Source: Phycisphaera mikurensis NBRC 102666 (GTDB taxonomy: Bacteria; Planctomycetota; Phycisphaerae; Phycisphaerales; SM1A02). Taken from it: a stretch of 7,112 nucleotides of DNA. A program made the position numbers and the translations under genes. The stretch is from the NCBI GenBank assembly GCA_945870475.1, contig CAMBSR010000115.1:1-7112 (forward strand). The letters run 5' to 3'. Positions 1 to 5,545 of this stretch are shown here, piece after piece; the first letter of the stretch is position 1, and every line of letters begins with the position of its first letter. Below the pieces are notes generated by a model. It was not told the DNA's origin, did not search any database, and was given only the letters and a program-made list of their open reading frames with translations.

Positions 1-1
1 C

Positions 2-490
2 GCCGCCTCCGCACTCGTCGCCTGCGACGGCGCGCAGGAGAAGCCCGCCGCCGCAGCGCCCGGTTCAATCCCCGCCGGCATGGTGGCGCGCGGTCCCGCC
101 CAGGGCACCGGCGTCACCGCGGCCAAGGCATCCGCCACGCAAGGCGCCGAGATCGTCATCGTCGGCAAGATCGGCGGCAGCGAGGCCCCCTTCAGCACCG
201 ACCGCGCGGTCTTCACCATCGTCGACCCCGCGCTCAAGAGCTGCGCCGACATGGCCGACCCCGACCACTGCGCCACGCCCTGGGACTACTGCTGCGAGGA
301 CCGCAAGTCCCTCAAGTCCGGCATGGCCACCATCGAGATCGCCGGCGCCGACGGCAAGCCGCTCGCCGGCTCGGTGAAGGGCGTCTCCGGGCTCGACCCG
401 CTGGCCATCGTCGCCGTCACCGGCACCGTCACCGAGCGCAACGACGCCGGCATGCTGGTGGTGCGCGCCAGGAAGATCGAGGTCCGCTGA
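2..490 (+). CDS. Putative lipoprotein with Cys-rich C-x8-C-x6-CC motif (5' end outside window)
   Basis: The reading frame is open from base 2 to the TGA at 488-490, so the gene starts before the window. The first visible residues are AASALVAC followed by DGAQEK and an Ala/Pro-rich stretch. This looks like the end of a lipoprotein signal peptide with an LVAC lipobox at about 17-28; the ATG at 80 would discard it and is probably internal. The mature part has a small beta-rich domain (GAEIVIVGKIGG... to ...MLVVRARKIEV) that resembles an OB-like fold. In its middle sits C-x8-C-x6-C-C (bases 242-295), with a His before the second Cys and a PWDYCCE core. These cysteines could form disulfides or bind a metal. 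I recall similar CPTPWDYCCE proteins from planctomycetes but know no function for them. It converges with the minus-strand gene ending at 524. Confidence 0.8.
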   Translation, partial: AASALVACDGAQEKPAAAAPGSIPAGMVARGPAQGTGVTAAKASATQGAEIVIVGKIGGSEAPFSTDRAVFTIVDPALKSCADMADPDHCATPWDYCCEDRKSLKSGMATIEIAGADGKPLAGSVKGVSGLDPLAIVAVTGTVTERNDAGMLVVRARKIEVR

Positions 491-493
491 GGA

Positions 494-512
494 AGGCGCG
501 GCATCCGCGCCT
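494..512. terminator. Hairpin between convergent genes, possible bidirectional terminator
   Basis: AGGCGCGG (494-501) is perfectly complementary to CCGCGCCT (505-512) across a 3-base CAT loop, giving an 8-bp GC-rich stem. It lies 3 bases after the lipoprotein stop and 11 bases before the receptor-like gene stop on the other strand, where a shared terminator is expected. There is no T-run on either side, so intrinsic termination would be weak. In GC-rich DNA some such stems occur by chance. Confidence 0.45.
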
Positions 513-523
513 GTCCGGCGACT

Positions 524-1702
524 TCAGTGCCCGAACGAGCGCCGACGGATCTGCTCGAGCATGCCGTCCTCGCGCAGGCCCACGAGGACCACATCGATCC
601 GTCGCCGCAGGTCCTCGGCGGCGCGGTTGATCGGGAAGGCGTAGTGCCGTCGCTCGAACATCTCGCCCACCACGGCCACGTTCACCTGCGGGTGCGAGAC
701 GTCGTAATACTCGAGCGACTGCGCGTCGGACACCACCGCGTCGGTCATGCGGTCGGCCAGCGCACGGGCCGCCGCGTCCAGCGTGTCGTACGTCACGACG
801 TCGATGCCGTGCTCCGCGCAGTAACGGGCGCCGACGCTGCCCGTGAGCACCCCGACCGTGCGCCCGGGCAGGTCCTTCGGGCCATGCACCGCATCGGACA
901 TTGTGTCCGCGGTCATCACGCTCGTGATGCTCGAGGTGAAGTACGCCACGCTCGCCACGCCGAAGATCAGCCAGACGGAAGCGATCACTCGTCCCAGCCA
1001 CGCGGGGCCCAGCTTCCCCTTGTAAGACGTCTTTCCGGTCATCACCACGGACACCACGTGGTACATCGCCTCCGAGAAACCCTCGTGCCAGTGCTTCGAG
1101 AACTCCTGGTCGAGCCGGCGCAGCACCGCCATCACCACCACCGACAGCACCAGCATGCCCACCACGGCCCAGAACAGCACCTGCACGTGTCCATCCTCCA
1201 CCAGGCCGTTCCACAGCCGGCGGAGCGTGTGCGTCCGGTCGCTCGGCACCATGACGCGCAGGCCGCCGTCCAGGATCGGCTGCGAGAAGTCCACCTGGGC
1301 GAGGCGCTTGCTCGTCACCATGGTGTTGCCGATGCCGACCTCCACCGCACCCTTCTCCACTGCCGACATCAGGTCATCGATGTTGGCGTATTGCCGGAAC
1401 TCCGGGATCATCTGCAGCTGGATGGCCGACGCCTCGAAGATGACCACCGCGAAGCCCTTCCACTTGAGGACGGCATCCGGTTCCGCGAACGGCGGCTCCT
1501 CGTAGACGCCCACACGCACGATCCGGGGCAGCGATGCGGCCGCAACCGGGGTGGACGTCGCCGGCGCGACGACAGCCGGGGGCATTGCGGCAGGCGCCTG
1601 CGCGGCCTGCTGCGCCTGCGCCATGGGAGCCAGCGCCCCCGCAGCCACGGCGCACAGGAAGGCGATGATGGACGCGCGGCATCGATGCATGAACCGTTCC
1701 AT
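524..1702 (-). CDS. Prokaryotic ionotropic glutamate receptor-like protein (split binding domain with two-TM pore insertion)
   Basis: 392 aa from the ATG at 1702. An in-frame ATG at 1714 adds four residues and one at 1690 removes four; no clear Shine-Dalgarno decides. A signal peptide (hydrophobic 11-24, cut near AQA|QQ at 30/31) is followed by an Ala/Pro/Gln linker. Lobe 1 (about 60-170) has the SBP_bac_3 opening RVGVYEEPPFAE and the iGluR S1-type stretch TSKRLAQVDFSQP. Then come TM1 (174-195), a pore-loop region (205-229), TM2 (236-262, ending AYFTSSITSVMT at the SYTANLAAF position) and lobe 2 (270-390). R133 aligns with the ligand carboxylate-binding Arg of iGluRs and D326 (VVSDAQSLEYY) with the ligand amine-binding acid. 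This lobe1-TM-P-TM-lobe2 order is that of GluR0. The potassium filter TVGYG is missing: 221-229 reads MTGKTSYKG. No ABC transporter genes are adjacent. Family call is firm; ion conduction and ligand are inferred. Confidence 0.87.
   Translation of the reverse strand: MERFMHRCRASIIAFLCAVAAGALAPMAQAQQAAQAPAAMPPAVVAPATSTPVAAASLPRIVRVGVYEEPPFAEPDAVLKWKGFAVVIFEASAIQLQMIPEFRQYANIDDLMSAVEKGAVEVGIGNTMVTSKRLAQVDFSQPILDGGLRVMVPSDRTHTLRRLWNGLVEDGHVQVLFWAVVGMLVLSVVVMAVLRRLDQEFSKHWHEGFSEAMYHVVSVVMTGKTSYKGKLGPAWLGRVIASVWLIFGVASVAYFTSSITSVMTADTMSDAVHGPKDLPGRTVGVLTGSVGARYCAEHGIDVVTYDTLDAAARALADRMTDAVVSDAQSLEYYDVSHPQVNVAVVGEMFERRHYAFPINRAAEDLRRRIDVVLVGLREDGMLEQIRRRSFGH
1016..1042 (-). other. Pore-loop filter segment of the receptor-like protein (non-TVGYG)
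   Basis: These 27 bases encode MTGKTSYKG (residues 221-229), placed after a short amphipathic segment (GFSEAMYHVVSVV) and before TM2. In GluR0-type channels the matching place holds T-T-V-G-Y-G-D. By eye, MTTVGYGD lines up with MTGKTSYK, so the Thr before the filter is kept but the VGYG carbonyl-lining core is not. Confidence 0.6.
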
Positions 1703-1742
1703 GCAGCGCACCATATCGGAGATCCATCCGCTGCAGCGTCCG

Positions 1743-2558
1743 TCAGCGCCGCGGCACAACCACGGACACCATGCGACCGCTCCGCGCGCCGTCTCGCCGG
1801 TAGCTGAAGAACTCCCGCGGCGTGGCCACGGTGCAGAGCTCCTCGCCGTCCACGCTCTCCGCGGGGATCCCGCATGCAACCAGCTGGGAACGCACCGCGC
1901 CGAAGCAGTCGATGTGCTCCTTGGCACGCCCGCCGCCTGCGGGCAGCACGAACGCGTCGCCCACCACCTTCGCGAATTCCGCCGCCACGTCCGGCCCCAC
2001 CTCGTAGACATCGCGCCCGATGCACGGCCCGATGGCCGCCACCATCCCGCCCGGCCGCGCGCCGTGCGCCGCGCGCATCGCGCCGATCGCGTGCGGCACC
2101 ACGCCCGCCACGATCCCGCGCCACCCGGCGTGCACCGCGCAGACCACCCCGGTCTCGGTGCAGGCAATCAGCACCGGCACGCAGTCGGCGGTTCGGATCG
2201 CCGGCGCGGCGCGCGCATCCGCGGACATCAATGCGTCCGCCTCCGCCTGCGGCGGGCCGAACCGCTCATCGCCCGCGCACGCGTGCACCACGCACCCGTG
2301 CACCTGGCGTACGCGCACCATCGCCGTGCCCTCGGCACCGATCGCCGCCATCAGCCGACGCGCGTTCTCCTCGATGTTCGCGTCCGAGTCCGGCTCGCCG
2401 GGCGCCTGCGCCACGCCGAGGTTCAGCGAGTCGAACGGCGCCACGCTCACGCCGCCGTGCCGCGCGGAGAATCCGTGGCGGAACCCCTCCGACGCGAGCA
2501 GCTCGCTGCGGTACGTGACCACGTCATTCGATGCGACGATGCGCTGCAGCCTGGACAT
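1743..2558 (-). CDS. pgeF: Peptidoglycan editing factor PgeF / polyphenol oxidase family (YfiH, DUF152)
   Basis: 271 aa, the usual length for the family. Diagnostic motifs appear in order: FSARHGGVS (30-38), VRQVHG (83-88), TADCVPVL (123-130), HAGWRG (143-148), IGPCIG..YEV (176-187) and a C-terminal CT...FFSYRRDG..GR (242-262). His87, Cys126 and His143 match the conserved metal-binding triad. In E. coli the protein is cytoplasmic and hydrolyses UDP-MurNAc-L-Ser made by MurC error, keeping L-Ala at the first position of the peptidoglycan stem. Other members are reported as laccase-like or as purine nucleoside enzymes (LACC1/FAMIN), so the substrate here is inferred. The ATG at 2558 gives an N-terminus of normal length; no Shine-Dalgarno is visible. 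It is the middle gene of a minus-strand cluster, 28 bases after the upstream stop and 40 bases before the next start. Confidence 0.93.
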   Translation of the reverse strand: MSRLQRIVASNDVVTYRSELLASEGFRHGFSARHGGVSVAPFDSLNLGVAQAPGEPDSDANIEENARRLMAAIGAEGTAMVRVRQVHGCVVHACAGDERFGPPQAEADALMSADARAAPAIRTADCVPVLIACTETGVVCAVHAGWRGIVAGVVPHAIGAMRAAHGARPGGMVAAIGPCIGRDVYEVGPDVAAEFAKVVGDAFVLPAGGGRAKEHIDCFGAVRSQLVACGIPAESVDGEELCTVATPREFFSYRRDGARSGRMVSVVVPRR

Positions 2559-2586
2559 GCACGGACGATACGCCGCGCACGGCGGC

Positions 2587-2925
2587 CTACATCTCGATCA
2601 TGCTGACGATCCCCGCGAACCGTCCGTCGATCGCCGAGAAGAACATGCCGTCGCACACCTGCATCGGCGGCAGGCCCGCCAGGTCCACACCGTGCTCGAG
2701 GAGGAACTCCGGCGAACCCACCAGCACCCGGGACCCCGCCACCACGCCCGCCGCCCCGCCGGCGAACAGCTCGCAATTCAGTGCATCCACCACCCGCACG
2801 ATCCGCATGTCCGCCTCGCGCAGCAGCTCGTGGGCCACCGGGTGCCCACTGCCGCACGCCACCGACGCGACCGACCGGAGGAGGTCGGTCTCGCTCATCC
2901 AGCCGACTGGAAGGACGGTGACCAT
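2587..2925 (-). CDS. Stand-alone P1B-type (heavy-metal) ATPase nucleotide-binding-domain-like protein
   Basis: 112 aa, with no signal peptide or membrane segment, so probably cytoplasmic. The protein reads like the N-domain of CopA/ZntA-type metal-transporting ATPases. LLRSVASV..GSGHPVAHELL (15-35) matches the conserved SEHP helix, GGAAGVVAGSRVLVGS (56-71) matches the GxG strand-loop, and it ends DGRFAGIVSM (100-109), where the full enzyme re-enters the P-domain (DG.lAGvi.l.D). It begins where a full ATPase has just passed DKTGTLT. The phosphorylated Asp, the TGES motif and the transmembrane metal site are all absent. By eye, of the four N-domain invariants (E, H, G, G of CopA) H28 and G57 are kept, while the Glu is Ala23 and the first Gly is Ala55. 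It is first in the cluster with pgeF. A GGAG lies one base before the ATG, too close for a normal Shine-Dalgarno; Met10 is an alternative start. It could also be a relic of a full ATPase gene. Confidence 0.75.
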   Translation of the reverse strand: MVTVLPVGWMSETDLLRSVASVACGSGHPVAHELLREADMRIVRVVDALNCELFAGGAAGVVAGSRVLVGSPEFLLEHGVDLAGLPPMQVCDGMFFSAIDGRFAGIVSMIEM

Positions 2926-2956
2926 GCTCCAAGTGTAGGAAATTCCCGGCTGCCCC

Positions 2957-2984
2957 TTGCCTTCACTAGTGTAATCGGTATAGT
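2957..2984 (+). promoter_or_regulatory. Sigma70-like promoter for the GYF_2 gene, predicting a nearly leaderless mRNA
   Basis: TTGCCT (2957-2962) and TATAGT (2979-2984) are separated by 16 bases and match TTGACA and TATAAT at 4 and 5 of 6 positions. The stretch is notably AT-rich for this window. Transcription would start about 7 bases after the -10, near 2991, only about 5 bases before the ATG at 2996, and no Shine-Dalgarno precedes that ATG. A 10-base palindrome ATAGTACTAT (2980-2989) overlaps the -10. Confidence 0.55.
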
Positions 2985-2995
2985 ACTATGCAATC

Positions 2996-3577
2996 ATGAC
3001 CTACTGGATCATCGGCGGCAACGGACAGACCTTCGGCCCAGTCGACCTCGCCACCATCCATCGCTGGGTGGCGGAACGGCGAGTGATCTCCACCACGCCG
3101 GTCGGCCAGTCCGCCACCGGCCCGTGGCGCGACGCCGCGCTCTTCCCCGAGTTCGCGTCGGCCTTCGGTGCCGAACCGATGCCGGACGCTCCGCCCGTCG
3201 GGGATGCGTTTCGCACGGCGCCGCCCACCGGCCCGTCGTCCACCGCGTCCACCGTGCCCGCCAACTGGCCGCCGGACATGATCGCCATCCCCCAGCTCGT
3301 CAGCGGCATCTTCAACATCGTCGCCGCGGTCAGCTGGGCGTTCACGTGCTTCGGCATCATCCTGTCGATCCCGCTCACGATCCTCGGTGTCTACGAGCTC
3401 ATCGCCTACTCGCGTGCGCGCACCACGGACCCCGCGGTGTACCTCGATAGCACCAAGACCAAGGCCATCCTGGACGTCTGCACCATCCTGACCGGCAACT
3501 TCGCCTCGTTGGTCTGCGGCATCCTGATGCTGACGCAGATCCCCGCGGCGCGGGAGCGCCTGGCCGCGCAGCGCTGA
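2996..3577 (+). CDS. GYF_2 domain (DUF4339) membrane protein
   Basis: 193 aa. Residues 1-57 form a GYF_2 domain: YWIIGGNGQTFGPVDLATI, a W at 24, then ISTTPVGQSATGPWRDAALFPEF, with the family's typical GPv...l, T.V...G...W pattern. A Pro/Thr/Ser-rich linker follows (60-93). Then come two closely spaced hydrophobic segments (about 97-117 and 119-138) with a charged loop after them, and a third (158-180), ending in a short basic tail. The likely arrangement is a membrane-anchored GYF_2 module. GYF-type domains bind proline-rich peptides in eukaryotes; the bacterial GYF_2 role is unknown. The gene diverges from the PgeF cluster across 70 bases. The start at 2996 is the only ATG that keeps the whole domain. 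Confidence 0.85.
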   Translation: MTYWIIGGNGQTFGPVDLATIHRWVAERRVISTTPVGQSATGPWRDAALFPEFASAFGAEPMPDAPPVGDAFRTAPPTGPSSTASTVPANWPPDMIAIPQLVSGIFNIVAAVSWAFTCFGIILSIPLTILGVYELIAYSRARTTDPAVYLDSTKTKAILDVCTILTGNFASLVCGILMLTQIPAARERLAAQR

Positions 3578-3613
3578 TTGCGCGCCGCGCACCGACTTCC
3601 CCGACGCGCCTGC

Positions 3614-4072
3614 TCACTTCCCCGCAGGCGCGATCGGCTGCGGCGGCTTCGCATCCGCGGGCGCCGCCGGCTGGAACCGCCCGTCGACGCGCAGCACCAG
3701 CGGCTCGTCGCCCTTGGATTCAAGCGTCACCGTGCGCACCGCGTCGCCGGAAGCGCGTGGGAAGCGCGCGATCACCGCCACCTCCATCTGCTTGCCGGGC
3801 GCAATCGACGCCGGCAGCGGCGGCACCGTGCCGCATTCCGTCCCGGCCTCCGTGCGCATGCTCTCCACCTTCACCCAGCCGAGCGTCGGATTGCGCAGGA
3901 CGAAGACCGACGGCACCTCCGCGGTGCCGCCATCGCCGCCGGAGATCCACTCGGTGTGGCCGCGTGCCCCTTCCAGCTGCGCCATGCGCGAGGTACAGCC
4001 GCCCGCGCCGAGCGCCACGATCGCGACCGTCGCCAGCCGCCGCACCCAGCGATGGGCGCAGCCTGCGGTCAC
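3614..4072 (-). CDS. Small DUF1573-like putative lipoprotein
   Basis: 152 aa from a GTG at 4070-4072 that overlaps the oxidoreductase TGA in a GTGA. The same frame runs open upstream to about 4522, but that part is antisense-like noise over the oxidoreductase in another frame. The N-terminus (VTAGCAHRWVRR, then a hydrophobic stretch to ALGAGGC) is a secretion signal with a possible lipobox at Cys26; AGGC is an imperfect match. The mature part resembles the beta-sandwich DUF1573/ASPM-type fold: a VFVLRNPTLGWVKVESMRT strand pair, IAPGKQMEVAVIARF, then VTLESKGDEPLVLRVDG. The SCGC motif common in DUF1573 is reduced to one Cys (C80). It ends in an Ala/Pro-rich tail. Function is unknown; coupling suggests it acts with the exported oxidoreductase. 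Confidence 0.72.
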   Translation of the reverse strand: MTAGCAHRWVRRLATVAIVALGAGGCTSRMAQLEGARGHTEWISGGDGGTAEVPSVFVLRNPTLGWVKVESMRTEAGTECGTVPPLPASIAPGKQMEVAVIARFPRASGDAVRTVTLESKGDEPLVLRVDGRFQPAAPADAKPPQPIAPAGK

Positions 4073-5472
4073 AGGTTCTCGACCTTCCAGCCGGCGCGCG
4101 GGGTGCGCTTGAGCATCTTGCTCGCCTCGGGGCTGTTGCGGAACGTGCAGGTGGCCGCGTCGTACTCGAGCTTCTTGCCCGGGTCCAGCGCGCTCATCGC
4201 GCCGATCGAGAGGCTCTCGCACATGCGGCCGCCCTTCTCGAAGCGCGACACGCAGGCATCCTTCTTGCCGGCCAGGCAGGCATCGACCCAGTCGTGCCAG
4301 TGGTTGGAGCTGCCGAGGTCCTCGGGCTTCATGTCCACGGCCTTGCCGTCGACGAAGACGCGCGCCCAGGCGTGCTCGATCGGGAACCACATGATTCCCT
4401 TCTCGCCCACCAGGATCACGCCGCCATCGCCCTTGACCACGTCCTCGCCTCCTTTGCTGCCTTCCCAGCCGTCGGGCAGGCCGATCGCCTTGAAGTTCGG
4501 GAACTGGCCGCCGTCGAACCACTTGAGCGTCAGGCCGTCCTTGGAGGTCTTCGGCGTGGGGCCGTAGGTGAGTACCACCGACTCGTTCTCGGGGAACTGG
4601 TCGGCGGAAGCCTTCACCGGGTTGCAGTACGCGGTGAGCGGCGTGCCGAGCTGCAGTTCATAGAACGGGACGTCCAGCATGTGGCAGCCCATGTCGCCGA
4701 AGGCACCGGTGCCCCAGTCGATGGTGCCGCGCCAGTTGAACGGCGTGTAGCCGTCCTTGAACGGACGGTCCTGCGACACGCCGAGGAACAGGTCCCAGGA
4801 CAGCCAATCCGGAATCGGGTCGGTGCCGGTCGGACGCGGGTTGCCCTGCGGCCACCAGCCGGCCGGACGGTTGGTCCAGGCGTAGACCTCCTTCACGGGG
4901 CCGATCACGCCGTCACGGAGCAGCTTGCCGCCGTAGCGGCGCCACTTGGTGGCGATGCGCTGCGTGCCCATCTGCGTGACCAGCTTCGTCTTCTGCGCAG
5001 CCACCTCGGCCAGGCGACGGTTCTCCCAGGCGCCCTGCGCGAGCGGCTTCTGGCAGTAGACGTGCTTGTTGCGGTTCAGGCCTTCCATCGCGATGGAGGC
5101 ATGCATGTGGTCGGCGGTGCTCACCACCACGGCGTCGAACTTGTCGCCCATCTTGGCGAACATCTCGCGCCAGTCGGCGAATGCGGCCACCGAGGCATAC
5201 TTCGGGGCGATGGCCTTGCCATCCTCATCCTTGCCGCCCTTCATCAGCGAGTCGAGCGGACGGCGATCGATGTCGCAGAGCGAGACGATCTCCACCGACT
5301 TGTGCTTGGCCACCTCGCTCAGGTCGCTTCCGCCCATGCCGCCGCAGCCCACCTTGGCCACGAGGAACTTCTCGTTCTTCCACGGCTCGCTGCGGCGCAG
5401 GTTGGTGACGGTGCGAAACGCGAACGGGGTCGCGAGCGAGGCGAACACGAAGTTGCGGCGGGTGATCTGCAT
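4069..5472 (-). CDS. Tat-exported Gfo/Idh/MocA family NAD(P)-dependent oxidoreductase
   Basis: 467 aa from the ATG at 5472. This start puts the twin-arginine motif TRRNF at residues 4-8, followed by a hydrophobic stretch, a standard Tat signal. An in-frame ATG at 5487 adds five residues. The Rossmann domain (about 36-160) carries the dinucleotide-binding GCGGMG (42-47), an acidic strand end (CDIDRR), VVVSTADHMHA (115-125) and CQKPLA (140-145), with the family catalytic Lys142. The usual EKP is QKP here, as often seen in planctomycete members. The C-terminal alpha/beta domain has FNWRGTIDW and GDMGCHMLDVP, with the conserved His264. The family reduces or oxidises sugar-ring and inositol-type substrates; the substrate is not readable from sequence. 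The protein would act in the periplasm with pre-bound cofactor. It follows a hairpin 19 bases upstream of the start and is coupled to the next gene. Confidence 0.92.
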   Translation of the reverse strand: MQITRRNFVFASLATPFAFRTVTNLRRSEPWKNEKFLVAKVGCGGMGGSDLSEVAKHKSVEIVSLCDIDRRPLDSLMKGGKDEDGKAIAPKYASVAAFADWREMFAKMGDKFDAVVVSTADHMHASIAMEGLNRNKHVYCQKPLAQGAWENRRLAEVAAQKTKLVTQMGTQRIATKWRRYGGKLLRDGVIGPVKEVYAWTNRPAGWWPQGNPRPTGTDPIPDWLSWDLFLGVSQDRPFKDGYTPFNWRGTIDWGTGAFGDMGCHMLDVPFYELQLGTPLTAYCNPVKASADQFPENESVVLTYGPTPKTSKDGLTLKWFDGGQFPNFKAIGLPDGWEGSKGGEDVVKGDGGVILVGEKGIMWFPIEHAWARVFVDGKAVDMKPEDLGSSNHWHDWVDACLAGKKDACVSRFEKGGRMCESLSIGAMSALDPGKKLEYDAATCTFRNSPEASKMLKRTPRAGWKVENL

Positions 5473-5490
5473 TCCTGCATTGAACATGAA

Positions 5491-5520
5491 ACCGGCCGCC
5501 CGCGAGAGCGGACGGCCGGT
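5491..5520 (-). terminator. Strong hairpin between the choice-of-anchor gene and the oxidoreductase gene
   Basis: Two 13-base arms (5491-5503 and 5508-5520) flank a 4-base loop. On the plus strand the arms have one C.A mismatch (5499/5512). In minus-strand RNA the same pair is a G.U wobble, so the stem is unbroken with a UCUC loop, which fits a minus-strand transcript element. It lies 25 bases after the TGA of the upstream gene and is followed on the minus strand by only TTTC. It could be an intrinsic terminator with a poor U-tract, a transcript-stabilising stem, or a leader structure of the oxidoreductase. Confidence 0.55.
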
Positions 5521-5545
5521 GGAAGGCAGGGAAATTTTGCCGCGC

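Noticed and set aside
527..1807. Plus-strand 426-aa open frame
   Set aside because: It is His/Arg-rich with no domain, antisense to the receptor-like gene, and typical of shadow frames in GC-rich DNA.
1703..2167. Upstream extension of the receptor-like frame, giving a 547-aa protein overlapping pgeF
   Set aside because: The extra part is Arg/Trp/Ser-rich out-of-frame translation of pgeF. The signal peptide begins at about 1702, directly after the pgeF stop.
2572..2586. Short 5-bp-stem hairpin just before pgeF
   Set aside because: Stem too short, and common by chance at this GC content.
2926..2950. Minus-strand promoter for the N-domain gene (TACACT near 2932-2937)
   Set aside because: No matching -35 element at a sensible spacing.
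2020..3450. Plus-strand 476-aa open frame spanning pgeF, the N-domain gene and the GYF_2 gene
   Set aside because: It conflicts with three supported genes and shows no recognisable domain.
3578..3613. Possible terminator between the convergent GYF_2 and lipoprotein genes
   Set aside because: Only a compressed TGCGCG/CGCGCA repeat with a 1-base centre is present, with no usable loop or T-run.
4073..4522. Upstream extension of the DUF1573-like lipoprotein frame
   Set aside because: The extension is out-of-frame oxidoreductase sequence; the GTG at 4072 gives a proper export signal and a coupled start.
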